The notes below the pieces were generated by a model that was given only the letters and a program-made list of their open reading frames with translations, ran no database searches and was not told the origin of the DNA. The position numbers and the translations under genes were made by a program. DNA of 64,000 bases, taken from Oceaniferula marina (GTDB lineage: Bacteria > Verrucomicrobiota > Verrucomicrobiia > Verrucomicrobiales > Akkermansiaceae). The stretch is taken from contig NZ_JACBAZ010000002.1 of NCBI RefSeq assembly GCF_013391475.1, positions 124,001-188,000 of the forward strand, given 5' to 3'. Below, piece by piece: positions 27,544 to 36,774 of this stretch (position 1 is the stretch's first letter; every line of letters starts with the position of its first letter).

Positions 27544-28362
27544 ATGAAACTTTTACAGAGTCGTCTTGCTGCGGGAGCCTTGCTGGCTTGCCTGATGATC
27601 GGAATCAGCGAAGCTGAACCACAGCCGAATCAGGGGGAGGGACTTCATAAAGGAAAAGGAGAGGTCGATAGCTCGGGGAAATTCACCCCTCATGCGTCAC
27701 ATCCCAAAGGTTCAGGAAAGAAACTCTCGGTAGAAGAATCCAAGGCTGAACTGCAAAAGGCCCTGAAACTGGAACCCTTGGGTGGTGATCGTTACCGGCT
27801 GGGGAAAGTGTTACTTGATAAAAAGAAGCGGACGGTGACCATCCCGGTTAAAGTGAATATGCGCAAGGGCGTGATCGAATACGCCTTGGTGACTGAAAAT
27901 GGTAAGGTGCACGAGTCTGTTTTTACGACCAGTGCCAGCCCTAGCCACGTGCATCTGGCATGTTTATTGTTAGGGAAGGCCGAGGTTCCCGGCATGGATT
28001 GGCCCAAGAGCCACCGTGGCATTACCAAAAAGCAGGCTGTAAGTGTTGAGGTCACATGGCCCACGAACGGCCCGGTAAAACGCTATCCTCTAGCAGATTG
28101 TGTGTTGAAGAAAGACATGAGTAATGAGGCAAACAAGGGGAACAAATTGGCAACGGGTCATTGGCTTTACAGCGGGTCGCATTTTAGAGGTGGTGTTTTT
28201 GCCGCTCAGGCGGAGGGCTCGTTGATCTCAATTATCGGTGATGGAGCTGCACTGATCAACGGATTAAGAAAAGATCATACCAACGACATGATCCATTCGG
28301 TGAATGCCGATATTCTTCCAGCCCAAGGCAGGACGATCAAAATGGTCCTGACCATCCCCTAG
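27544..28362 (+). CDS. YdjY-domain exported protein
   Basis: 272 residues from the ATG at 27544, chosen because it starts a clean signal peptide (MKLLQSRLAAGALLACLMIG). The frame is open upstream, but that part has no signal character. The body has the YdjY-type pattern: strand KVLLDKKKRTVTIPVKVNM, then GVIEYALVTENGKVHESVFTT, SPSHVHLACLLLG, and YSGSHFRGGVFAAQAEGS with late 'SIIGDGAALIN'. The domain's function is unknown; it occurs in exported proteins of planctomycetes and Verrucomicrobiota. It lies 142 bp after the giant gene. Confidence 0.82.
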   Translation: MKLLQSRLAAGALLACLMIGISEAEPQPNQGEGLHKGKGEVDSSGKFTPHASHPKGSGKKLSVEESKAELQKALKLEPLGGDRYRLGKVLLDKKKRTVTIPVKVNMRKGVIEYALVTENGKVHESVFTTSASPSHVHLACLLLGKAEVPGMDWPKSHRGITKKQAVSVEVTWPTNGPVKRYPLADCVLKKDMSNEANKGNKLATGHWLYSGSHFRGGVFAAQAEGSLISIIGDGAALINGLRKDHTNDMIHSVNADILPAQGRTIKMVLTIP

Positions 28363-28521
28363 TGATGGTGGTGAGCATGGGACACGATGCAAATAGAGCA
28401 TCCAAGCGCCCATAAGGGGGGATTTTTTCACGTTTCCACGTTGAAGTCGCCCTGGTTGCCCAGGAGATCTCTGGATTCCTCGCTTGCCGCTGCATGGGAA
28501 TCATGATAGATCGGAGGCGGT

Positions 28522-29415
28522 ATGAATAACATTGGTTCGATTGTCCTGATTTTCGTTTGCGTTGGTGTTGGTTATATTCTCGAACCCATCTTCTTTTCCG
28601 GTTCTAACCAGTCACCCTTGAAGCCAGCCCCTGAAGAGGCTTCCGAGCCCGATGCCGATGAGGCAAACAAACCAGGAGATGAGACCGTTACGCCGGACCC
28701 CGACCCCGTTGTAGACCCTGCGACCGAACCTGCGGACGGTGGCATTCAAGTCGACTTGAGCAAGCTGCTTCCCGAGGATTTTCCACCCAAGGTGACCTTG
28801 AAGACCCCCTACACCTTGTCGGATGAGGCAAGTGGGGTGACGATGCAGCTGAAGACTGGCGTCAAAGTGAAACCCTTGCGTATTGAGGAGGGTTTATTGG
28901 TGTTCCAGCCGGTGGGTTTTCCAATTGAAGGCAAGACCGACGTTGCCAATACGGACTTTAAAGAGCTGGCCGTGCCCTTGATGCTGCAGCGCTTGCAAAA
29001 TGCCTTAGCCCAGCAGGAGGAGGCCGACAAGGTGGTGGTTACCCCAGTGCCTGATCCGGATCCCGACCCGACCCCCGACCCTGTACCCGATCCTGTTCCG
29101 GACCCCGAGCCCGTTGTTGAGCCCAAAGCCGAGCCTGTTGCTGACAATGGGTCGTCGCTTGATGCTGCAGCACTTGTTGAATTAATGAAGGCCAGTGTGG
29201 CTGCGGACAAGGTGACCGAGTTTGAAGCCGATCAGGTGGTTTCCTGGAAGGCTGGAGAGTCGATGGAATTTGACGGCAAGGTTTATCAGACCGGGCAGGT
29301 AACGTTCAAGGCGGAGACCATCCTGGGAATGCAGGAGCACGATGCGATTGCCCTGATTGAGAACGGCGCGGTGGTGAAGTGGATGTGGGCGAAGACCAAG
29401 CTTGAGATGCGCTAG
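28522..29415 (+). CDS. Membrane-anchored protein with Asp-Pro-rich linkers
   Basis: 297 residues. An N-terminal TM (IGSIVLIFVCVGVGYIL) is followed by an acidic linker, a small beta domain (about 75-150), a second Pro/Asp-rich linker with DPDPTPDPVPDP-type repeats (about 175-215), and a C-terminal beta domain ending AIALIENGAVVKWMWAKTKL. The two folded parts look like related small domains. It has one of the few strong Shine-Dalgarno sites here (GGAGG at 28513-28517, only 4 nt before the ATG). No known function. Confidence 0.75.
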   Translation: MNNIGSIVLIFVCVGVGYILEPIFFSGSNQSPLKPAPEEASEPDADEANKPGDETVTPDPDPVVDPATEPADGGIQVDLSKLLPEDFPPKVTLKTPYTLSDEASGVTMQLKTGVKVKPLRIEEGLLVFQPVGFPIEGKTDVANTDFKELAVPLMLQRLQNALAQQEEADKVVVTPVPDPDPDPTPDPVPDPVPDPEPVVEPKAEPVADNGSSLDAAALVELMKASVAADKVTEFEADQVVSWKAGESMEFDGKVYQTGQVTFKAETILGMQEHDAIALIENGAVVKWMWAKTKLEMR

Positions 29416-29454
29416 CCCCGAGGTGTTTGACTCGGGACGGTTTCATTACCGTTG

Positions 29455-32193
29455 CTACTTTCCGCTCTCGATGAGCAGGATTTTCCGGAAGTTCATTAAC
29501 GCGCCCTTGGTTTTGTCCGGGCTCAGGGTGAGTGTTGGATTGGCGTTTGTACCTGATTGTAGGCTATCCGGCAGAAGGATGCTTTGAAAGACCTCCCAGT
29601 CTCCGGTGGCTATGGTTTTGCCGTGCAGGGGCTTGCGCATTCCCTTGAGGATCCATTGATTCGGCTGCTTGTTTGTGGCGGCCTGGGTGATCAGAACCCG
29701 GTAGGTGGTATCTGACTTGACGGTAGGTTTCCATTGTAAGCTCGCCTTGGGGTTGCTCCAGCGACCGATGTAGTTTTTTGTCTGATCGTAGACGGGACCA
29801 CCCTGAATGTGGGCATCCGCGGCGGTGAGGCTGACACCGGGAAATGCGGGGAGCGTGTGTTCTTGCTCTTTTTGGGTTCGCCAGAGGCTTACTTTGATGG
29901 GTTGGGACGCCTCGGCCCAGGCGTGGAAAAATTCGATGCATGAGGCGACGGGAGTATCATTGACCGAGCGGATGACATCCCGGGCCTCTAGACCCATGTT
30001 GTCGGCCATACCTCCTTTTTTAAGATCGATGATCAGGGCTCCATGTTGATCCGGAAGACCCGTGGCGGAAACCTCACCGAGAGTGGTGACATTTTTAAAT
30101 CGAGCCCCGAGAACCGGATACTCACGCATGTCAGATTTTTCGTTGCTGGCTCTTTCCGCCGGAGGCTCCGGTGTGCGAGCCATGGATTTGAGATTGGGTT
30201 TTTGGACCCCGAATTGACTGAGGTCAAAGGGGCGGAACCCAGCTTGGGTGACGGCGGCATTCGGCTTGAAGCGGTAGTCGAGCGATTGGGGGTCGGTGAA
30301 TTGGAGCGGGGCATACACCCCATGGGCATCGACGCCATAGGCCTTGGCTTTTTTGAGATCGGCCTGGCGAAGATAGATATTGTGATCCCATGTTTTCCCC
30401 TTGCCTGTGAGCCTGACGTCGGCGATGGCTGCTGCCCAGATATTGTGCTCGATGACATCCTCGGATTGTTTGAACCAGACATGCGGGTGGAAGCCATTGG
30501 CGACGACCAGATTATTGCGGACTTCGCGGTGGTAGCCTTCGCGGAGTTTGATGCCTCCACCGAGGCAGAGGTTGTTCTCGATGAGGTACCAGGAGGATCC
30601 GTCATCGAGGTCGATGTCCCAGCCGTGATCACAGCGCCAGCGGGAGTTGCGGATCACATTGCGGTCGAGCATGTCGATTTTCGGGAGATCCGGGAATTCA
30701 GCCACCTGCTTGTCGACCAAGCGGTAGTTGGTATGCCAGTAGCGGTCGCGGCCCCAGGAGTTGAAGGACCCGTGGTCGGAGGACTCCTGGACGGTGTCGA
30801 AGACATCACAGAATTCAATCAGGTGACCGCCAAAGGCATTTTCACCGACGTTGATTCCGGCTCGTGGCACATCGTAGATACTGAGGTGACGGGCGGTGAT
30901 TTTGTGGGCAACCGAGATTTGCAGGCCGGCCACCTGTTTTTCCACCAGTCCGATGTCGTGAATCAAGTTGTCTTCGGCAAGGCAGTTTGCCGGGTAATCA
31001 TTGGTTTTAGGCCCCCGGTCCTTTTTATTGATTTGGTCAAATGTGATGGGTTTTCCGTAGGGGACATACATCGGGTTGTGCACGGCTTTGGTATCACCGA
31101 CAAAGTTGATGGCGCCGGCTCCGACGTGGTGGAAATGGGATCCCGTGACTTTGTGGTGACGGTTGTATCCACTGGCGAAATAGGCATTGCCTCCGAGTTG
31201 GGTGAACTCGGCATTGGCTATGTGGATGTGCTCTGCTCCTGTGAGGAACACCGCACCTTGACGATAGATTTTCCAATCGGATCGCAGCAGCGGCTCCTTG
31301 GTTTTCATGAATGTCCGACTGGTGTGGCGGAAAGAAACGCCCTCGAAGCGGATGTGTTTGGCTGCTTTTTGTTCTGAGCCTTCGATTCGGACGCAGGACT
31401 CATGCCGGGAGAAAATGACAGCAGACTTCCCCTTGGGGAGTGGCTTGGATGGTTTGAAATAGAGGGTGCGTGTTTTGTGGTTGAGGAACCACTCGTTTGC
31501 ATCATCGAGCTCTTCGAAGATGTTTTCCACGAAGCGGTCATTCGGGTGAATGGTGTCTCCACGGTTGTTCATCCATCCTCCTTCGAGGGTGCATTCGGTC
31601 GCTGACTTTTTACCTGTGATTTTCCAGTGACTTCCACCCCAGTGTGCCCGGTGCATGGCATGTAAAAATCCACCTCTTGGATCGCTCCACGATTGGATGC
31701 GCTTGGGTGAGTAGGCTTTCGCGGAGGAGCCTTTCAGCCAGCGGGCCGAGCGGTCATAGTTAGGGAACCGAGCCATCCGTGGGGATTGCTGGTCAATGAA
31801 CAGTCCGTCGCATCCTACGGTGAGATCCAGATCTTTGGGTATTTTTGTTTGATAGATGCCGTCTCGGTAACTTGTCCATTGCACTTCAACGTTTTGCCCT
31901 GCGGAGATGATGGCTTTGCCGGGCGTCATCGCCTTAATGGTGCGAGCCCGGCCCTCTTTGCCTGAATGCTCGGCCGTGAGGCTCAGCGGGGCAGAGGAAA
32001 AATAGACTCCATCTGCGAGTAGGATCAACGGATCCTTCTGTTGCACGCTGAGATCCATCGCACGTTGGATGCTGGCTACAGGGGCGTTTTTCGATCCGTC
32101 TGCACCGTCGCTTCCATCGGGGGCTACGTGGATAGCGGCGTTGGCGAGGGGGCAGGCGAGGAGCGTGGACAGACTGAGTCGGAGGATTTTCAT
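29455..32193 (-). CDS. Exported right-handed beta-helix protein with internal PDZ domain
   Basis: 912 residues from the ATG at 32193, which starts a signal peptide (MKILRLSLSTLLACPLANA); the longer frame to 32289 lacks one. Residues 20-60 (IHVAPDGSDGADGSKNAPVA) are the usual 'VSPxGxDxNxGT...PF.S' start of pectate-lyase-like beta-helices. Parallel beta-helix rungs follow to about 640 (IRFEGVSFRH; NVIRNSRWRCDHGWDID; IENNLCLGGGIKL). A PDZ domain lies at about 700-780 (GGMADNMGLEARDVIRSVND), then a C-terminal beta domain. The family is related to polysaccharide lyases or GH141-like enzymes; the substrate is unknown. It is convergent with the preceding gene, with 39 bp between the stops. Confidence 0.85.
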   Translation of the reverse strand: MKILRLSLSTLLACPLANAAIHVAPDGSDGADGSKNAPVASIQRAMDLSVQQKDPLILLADGVYFSSAPLSLTAEHSGKEGRARTIKAMTPGKAIISAGQNVEVQWTSYRDGIYQTKIPKDLDLTVGCDGLFIDQQSPRMARFPNYDRSARWLKGSSAKAYSPKRIQSWSDPRGGFLHAMHRAHWGGSHWKITGKKSATECTLEGGWMNNRGDTIHPNDRFVENIFEELDDANEWFLNHKTRTLYFKPSKPLPKGKSAVIFSRHESCVRIEGSEQKAAKHIRFEGVSFRHTSRTFMKTKEPLLRSDWKIYRQGAVFLTGAEHIHIANAEFTQLGGNAYFASGYNRHHKVTGSHFHHVGAGAINFVGDTKAVHNPMYVPYGKPITFDQINKKDRGPKTNDYPANCLAEDNLIHDIGLVEKQVAGLQISVAHKITARHLSIYDVPRAGINVGENAFGGHLIEFCDVFDTVQESSDHGSFNSWGRDRYWHTNYRLVDKQVAEFPDLPKIDMLDRNVIRNSRWRCDHGWDIDLDDGSSWYLIENNLCLGGGIKLREGYHREVRNNLVVANGFHPHVWFKQSEDVIEHNIWAAAIADVRLTGKGKTWDHNIYLRQADLKKAKAYGVDAHGVYAPLQFTDPQSLDYRFKPNAAVTQAGFRPFDLSQFGVQKPNLKSMARTPEPPAERASNEKSDMREYPVLGARFKNVTTLGEVSATGLPDQHGALIIDLKKGGMADNMGLEARDVIRSVNDTPVASCIEFFHAWAEASQPIKVSLWRTQKEQEHTLPAFPGVSLTAADAHIQGGPVYDQTKNYIGRWSNPKASLQWKPTVKSDTTYRVLITQAATNKQPNQWILKGMRKPLHGKTIATGDWEVFQSILLPDSLQSGTNANPTLTLSPDKTKGALMNFRKILLIESGK

Positions 32194-32298
32194 CTTGTGT
32201 GTTGTGGTTTTCCGATGGCTATCGGGGGATTGAGTCACTTTGTGAATGAGCCCAAGGATACGCACCAATGCAAATATTTTTTCATTCATGTCAAAAGA

Positions 32299-32331
32299 AA
32301 TGCGGCGAACTCTGCTCTGAGACGCCGCATT
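32299..32331 (-). terminator. Terminator of the cysteine-synthase-like gene
   Basis: A 9-bp perfect stem aatgcggcg/cgccgcatt. In the minus direction it is followed by TTCTTTTG, 24 bp after the stop of the gene ending at 32355. Confidence 0.6.
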
Positions 32332-32354
32332 GAGGTGATGACGGTGTAGCCTTG

Positions 32355-33323
32355 TTAAGGCCGCAAGGTTTCGAACACCTTGTGGGAGAAGTAGCGCTCC
32401 ATGCGGTCTGGAAAGACGGTGACGATGGTGGCATCGGTCGGTAGATCCTGTGCGGCATCCATGGCGGCTGCGAGGTTCAGCCCGGACGAGGGACCAACCG
32501 GGAAGCCCATTTTCCAGAGCTGGTGGGTCAGCTTCATGCAGCGATCATCATCGATGGCGATTTCCACCAAATCACTGGCTGATGGTTCCTGTTTCCAATC
32601 GGAGTAGAGTTTTGAGCAGCCGTCGATGACACCGGGAACATCTTTGGAAAAGCGAAGTGAGCAGCATTCGACGTTGGAAGTCATGGATCCGTCGGCGCAG
32701 CGTGGGATGGCAGCCACGGGTCGGGTCTGGCATCCGGCGTGGGTGAATCCTTGATGCAGTCCGACCAGCGTGCCACCGGTGCCGATTCCGGAAACGACGG
32801 CATCGATATTGACGTCGGGCAGTTGGACCATGATTTCATGGGCGGTGAACAGCTGGTGGGCTTCGGCATTGTCGGGATTTTCAAATTGTCTGGCGAGAAA
32901 GGCGCCTTCATCTGCACAGAAGGTGGCAGCGGTGCGGATCACTTCGGGCATACCGCCGCTGACCTTGCGGACTTCTCCGCCGTAGGCCTGGATCATGAGT
33001 GCCCGTTCGTTGGTGGCGGTGTCCGGGATGAAGGCGAGAAAGCGTAGGCCCATCTGGGCACAGTTCATGGCCAGTGCGATGGAGGTGGAGCCGGACGAGG
33101 CCTCAACCACCAGATTTCCGGCTTCGAGTTTCCCCTGTCGCCAGGCTTTTTCGAGGATGTGCCGGGCGATCCTGTCTTTGGTGGAGCCGGACGGGTTGAG
33201 GTATTCGAGTTTACACCAGATTGCAGGAGAATCGGCATTGATTTGAATGGGCACCAGCGGGGTGGGGGGCACTCGGTGAAGGTAGCGGTGGCATGGCAGC
33301 TTTTGCATAGCTGCGCTTAACAT
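32355..33323 (-). CDS. PLP-dependent cysteine synthase family protein
   Basis: 322 residues. The fold-type II PLP hallmark LNPSGSTKDRIA places the Schiff-base Lys at residue 49. The substrate-binding SSGSTSIALA loop and the phosphate-binding SGIGTGGT loop are intact, and a late GPSSGLNLAAA matches the CysK/CysM C-terminal region. It would make cysteine from O-acetylserine (or a related precursor) and sulfide in the cytoplasm, or be a cystathionine-beta-synthase-like variant without the regulatory domain. A start at the internal ATG (33308, MQKLPCHRY) is also possible. The exact subfamily cannot be set by eye. Sulfatases elsewhere in the window release sulfate, but a direct link is not shown. 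Confidence 0.88.
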   Translation of the reverse strand: MLSAAMQKLPCHRYLHRVPPTPLVPIQINADSPAIWCKLEYLNPSGSTKDRIARHILEKAWRQGKLEAGNLVVEASSGSTSIALAMNCAQMGLRFLAFIPDTATNERALMIQAYGGEVRKVSGGMPEVIRTAATFCADEGAFLARQFENPDNAEAHQLFTAHEIMVQLPDVNIDAVVSGIGTGGTLVGLHQGFTHAGCQTRPVAAIPRCADGSMTSNVECCSLRFSKDVPGVIDGCSKLYSDWKQEPSASDLVEIAIDDDRCMKLTHQLWKMGFPVGPSSGLNLAAAMDAAQDLPTDATIVTVFPDRMERYFSHKVFETLRP

Positions 33324-33401
33324 TGCGGTTACAGGATGGAAAATGAAAAAAGCGAGGAAATGGGCAACCTTGCTGAATTTGTGTCTGGGGCTCCGTTCCC
33401 A

Positions 33402-35819
33402 TCAATGGCCAATCGAGCGCAATGTGGGAGTCCGACTTGAGGATTCGATGAGTTTGGTGGTTGTTTGAATCAGCTCGATCGTCGACTCTAGCGATTTCGC
33501 TTCGCGGTGGTTCCGTAGTTGCCTTTCCAACTGCTTGAGCCGTGGAAGCATCGGTTTGGCTGATCCTTCGTAGAGCTGTAAGGCTTTCAGACATCCGGTA
33601 ATCCGATTCTTTTTGCCCCATTTTTCGATTTCCATTACCTCGAAGCAGAGAGGTAAACCTTCTCTGATATGGTATTTGGCGAGTATTTCCAAACCGCTCA
33701 ATAGAATGCCACTGGCAAACATGATGCCGCTTGGGGCTGGCTCAACAACAGCAGCGTGAATGGCGGGGAGCAACGGTTCTATTTCTTCGAATGTTAGCTT
33801 TTTGAAGACGCTTGCAAGGGAGCTGCGGGCGCGGCCATCCTCATTTTTTAGTCCGTTGCGCACAGCGGCGTACAATGCCTCACGGTTCACTCCATCCAGC
33901 GAGCCCCGAAGTAAGCCATCCCGCTGAGCAAAGAGAGCAAAACAAAGATAGCGTTGTTCCATTGCTCTCGGATCGTTTTGTAGATCATTGTTTGCGAGTA
34001 TCGTTAGCAGTTCTGGTAGAGCTGGCTTGGCAGCAGGTCCAATTGCCGCTAGCGCTTCCGCCGCTTTGACGCGCAACCAGAGGTCACGGGACTTCAATGT
34101 GTTTATGAGTGCCGGCACCGCGGGGGCCGATTGAGCTTTTAACTTCGCCAATGCTTGGCATGCACCCAGTTGGGTAGGCAGGTCGGACACTTTTAGTAAT
34201 GGGATGAATCGATCTACGGAAGTGGTGTCACGTTTTGCGAGAGCAAGGGCTGCTCGTTCACGCACCACAGGAGACCAGCTTTTGAGCTTCTCGTAGAGCT
34301 CTTCGTCGGTGAGGTCCGCATAAAGTGAGTTTTTATTTTTCGAACTCCAGCCCTTTCCGTCCTCAATGAATTGTGCAGCGCTTTGTTTGGAAATTTGTGT
34401 GGCAACACCTTGCTTTTTTCCTGTTAGGAAGATTTTTCTGAGTGGCTGAGCGTAGGCTAATAAATAGGCACCTGTGCAATCCCAGTTGCGATAGCTGTCA
34501 GGTTTGGTGGCTGGCGGACCTTGATGCCGATAGCTGCCATCCGAGCAGCGCGCGAGATCGTAATACCAGCCGAACTCCTTCATCCATGCTCCGCTGGCAT
34601 GGGGGCCTGAGATAGCGACTCCGGGCATTGCCCAGAGCATGTTTAGAAAATTTCCGGTATGTCCGTTGTCGCGTTCGCCACCGTAGGATGCTATGCTCAT
34701 GGAAGAAAAATACCCCGCCGCCTCAGCATCATCCAAGAGGTTAAACATGACAGCCGCGATTCCATTTTTACCGTTGTCATCGTGCGTTTGAATCCACGGA
34801 TGATGGTCACCATAGGGCACACTTCCTTTACCTACATAAAACCGGATGAGTCGCGCACTTTTCTCAATGGCCCGATCCAGTGCAGGGTCCTTCACTCCGG
34901 CTTTGCGGGCGAGTATTAAAGAAACGGTGAGTGGTAATCCGGGGGCATTCATCATGCCGTAGCCGCCAAGTCGACCGTCCTCTCTGATGAAACGATGCCC
35001 CCATGAGCCGACCTGGCTCTGCCCATGGACGATTTCCATGGTGATGCGTTTCAGATCGGGCATAAAACGTTGATCCCCTGTGGCGATGGTGTATTCCGCC
35101 AACAAGATATTCACTGGTCCATAGAACCACGAATGCAATGACCGGCTTTCAGGGTCACGATAGTTCGCAGCCCACTTGACTTGTTCACGGATGATCGGCA
35201 AGTATTCTGGATTGCCGCTCGCTAACAATGCCAGCGCATTGAGTGATCGAGTAATGCCATTGCCGGCTTCGGGCTTGGCCTTCATTTTTATTGCCAGTGC
35301 CTTGCATCCTTGTTCGAAGATGCGTTTGGATTTGGCACAGTCGAAGGGGGCTGTCGCGCTGTAAGCTCCCAGAATCGGAAGTTTGACAGTGACATTTGAG
35401 GTTTTCCCTTGGCGCCAACGAATGAGTTGAAGCTCACCATTTGTCGCTTCGGCGGCGCTGATGGCTTTGCCGAATTCCGTGCGTGGGTCATGGTTAAATG
35501 GTTTTCCTACAAGCCCAAGAATGACATCCCCCAATTGGAAGGTCGGGTCAGCTGGTGATCCTTTTGCAACTTGGGTCACAGCGATCTGCCTGGCTTCAGA
35601 GGTTTCCATTTTGTGGCTATACATCCAGCCCCGGATGCCTGTTGGGCCGAGATTCCAATCGTGGCTTGCTCCTGCAGGGATGGACGCCCCCTTGGTAAAG
35701 TCCGGGTTGATGGCAATGGATGGATTGCCCGCGGCTTGTAGGGAAGCGGCCAGCTCAAGCCAGCATGAGACCCCGGTGATGAGAATTACGAACCACTGGC
35801 TTGTTATGGTTTTTATCAT
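33402..35819 (-). CDS. Exported PDZ / DUF6288-like toroid / HEAT protein
   Basis: 805 residues. A hydrophobic segment near the N-terminus ends CWLELAASLQAAG. The PDZ-like domain at about 60-150 has the line VAKGSPADPTFQLGDVILG and mirrors residues 35-130 of the giant protein. An alpha/alpha-toroid region at about 155-490 carries many Gly/Trp/His residues (SYGGERDNGHTGNFLNMLWA; CTGAYLLAYAQPLR). HEAT repeats follow at about 505-720 (SPVVRERAALALAKRD; LRVKAAEALAAIGPAAKPAL). The toroid resembles catalytic folds of terpene or GH families, but no acid pair can be named. It is separated from the upstream PEP-CTERM gene by a terminator. Confidence 0.82.
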   Translation of the reverse strand: MIKTITSQWFVILITGVSCWLELAASLQAAGNPSIAINPDFTKGASIPAGASHDWNLGPTGIRGWMYSHKMETSEARQIAVTQVAKGSPADPTFQLGDVILGLVGKPFNHDPRTEFGKAISAAEATNGELQLIRWRQGKTSNVTVKLPILGAYSATAPFDCAKSKRIFEQGCKALAIKMKAKPEAGNGITRSLNALALLASGNPEYLPIIREQVKWAANYRDPESRSLHSWFYGPVNILLAEYTIATGDQRFMPDLKRITMEIVHGQSQVGSWGHRFIREDGRLGGYGMMNAPGLPLTVSLILARKAGVKDPALDRAIEKSARLIRFYVGKGSVPYGDHHPWIQTHDDNGKNGIAAVMFNLLDDAEAAGYFSSMSIASYGGERDNGHTGNFLNMLWAMPGVAISGPHASGAWMKEFGWYYDLARCSDGSYRHQGPPATKPDSYRNWDCTGAYLLAYAQPLRKIFLTGKKQGVATQISKQSAAQFIEDGKGWSSKNKNSLYADLTDEELYEKLKSWSPVVRERAALALAKRDTTSVDRFIPLLKVSDLPTQLGACQALAKLKAQSAPAVPALINTLKSRDLWLRVKAAEALAAIGPAAKPALPELLTILANNDLQNDPRAMEQRYLCFALFAQRDGLLRGSLDGVNREALYAAVRNGLKNEDGRARSSLASVFKKLTFEEIEPLLPAIHAAVVEPAPSGIMFASGILLSGLEILAKYHIREGLPLCFEVMEIEKWGKKNRITGCLKALQLYEGSAKPMLPRLKQLERQLRNHREAKSLESTIELIQTTTKLIESSSRTPTLRSIGH

Positions 35820-35917
35820 ATCGATTTCTTATGGGTTCTCTGTCGTTTGAATGGATGGGATCGAGCAGTATGCATGTTGTCCCATAACATTGCTGGTCCG
35901 GGATGGAAAATGAAAAA

Positions 35918-35945
35918 GCCGCAAGGGTGGTATTCCCCTGCGGCT
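35918..35945 (-). terminator. Terminator of PEP-CTERM gene 35972-36679
   Basis: The stem gccgcaaggg/cccctgcggc has one mismatch and is followed, in the minus direction, by TTTTTC. It lies 27 bp after the stop. Confidence 0.75.
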
Positions 35946-35971
35946 TAGATAGGTAGGATTGAAAGCTTTTG

Positions 35972-36679
35972 TTACATTCGGCGACGCAAGACAAGAGCAA
36001 TGCCGCCGAGTCCGAGCAGGGCTGCGGAGGATGGTTCTGGAACAGCGGTCAGAGTAGAGCCGGAGACCGAGAAGTTATCGGCAAAAGTCCCCGATTGAGC
36101 TCCTCCGTAGGTGAGGTTTCCATCTGTCCAAAGGGTTTCATAGTCGGTCTGCGTGTAGCCAGTTACGGTGAGTGATCCGGTGCTACCAGCAGTGAAGTCG
36201 ATGGTGCCGGTTCCGCTGCCAAATTGGAGATTTCCAAACTCTGCGGTTCCTGCCGAGATATTGAAGAGACCTGTGGCGTCGTTACGACCGAGGATAAACT
36301 CAGTGAGGTTAGCTCCGAGGAAGTCTCCACCGTTGAGGTTAATGATACCAGTGCTGCCCGCTGTTTGGTTACCAAGGAACAAGCGTGTGCTGTTTGCTGA
36401 AGTAGCGTTTTCCCAAGTCATTGTTCCACCTGTTTCAATGTTGATGGTTGTGGTACCAGTTGCACTGATATCACCAGCTTGAAGAATGGTTTCCCAGTTT
36501 GGGGTCGTAAATGTAAGGGTGCCCCCTGTTGTAATAGTGCAGGTTTCACCATCTGTTTTTAGCTGGCCACTATCAATAGTCTGAAGGTAGTCGAGGGTGT
36601 CAGGAAGCTGTGTGGTTGCCGCTTGTAGTGTTAGCGTGCTCGCAGCGGTTAATGCGAATAATGTCGTGTTCAATTTCAT
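35972..36679 (-). CDS. PEP-CTERM protein with beta-solenoid repeats
   Basis: 235 residues from the ATG at 36679, which starts a signal peptide (MKLNTTLFALTAASTLTLQA). The frame extends to 36739 but without signal character. The mature part is a low-complexity Thr/Gly/Ser-rich solenoid (GGTLTF, TINIETGGTMTW, GIINLNGGDF, GTIDFTAGSTGSLTV) like autotransporter-type beta-strand repeats. The C-terminal signal is VPEPSSAALLGLGG followed by ALVLRRRM. It lies next to the FecR/ECF pair on the same strand, 96 bp after the anti-sigma stop, and may be controlled by it. Confidence 0.92.
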   Translation of the reverse strand: MKLNTTLFALTAASTLTLQAATTQLPDTLDYLQTIDSGQLKTDGETCTITTGGTLTFTTPNWETILQAGDISATGTTTINIETGGTMTWENATSANSTRLFLGNQTAGSTGIINLNGGDFLGANLTEFILGRNDATGLFNISAGTAEFGNLQFGSGTGTIDFTAGSTGSLTVTGYTQTDYETLWTDGNLTYGGAQSGTFADNFSVSGSTLTAVPEPSSAALLGLGGIALVLRRRM

Positions 36680-36774
36680 CTTAGTTGTATTGTGGTTTCT
36701 TTTTGGTTTTTTAACATCATAAGGATGGATGCATTCCACTTGGGATGCGTATGATGTTTAAAAATATGGGAAAG

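Noticed and set aside
30043-31377. 444-codon plus-strand frame
   Set aside because: Antisense to the beta-helix/PDZ protein; no signal or motif of its own.
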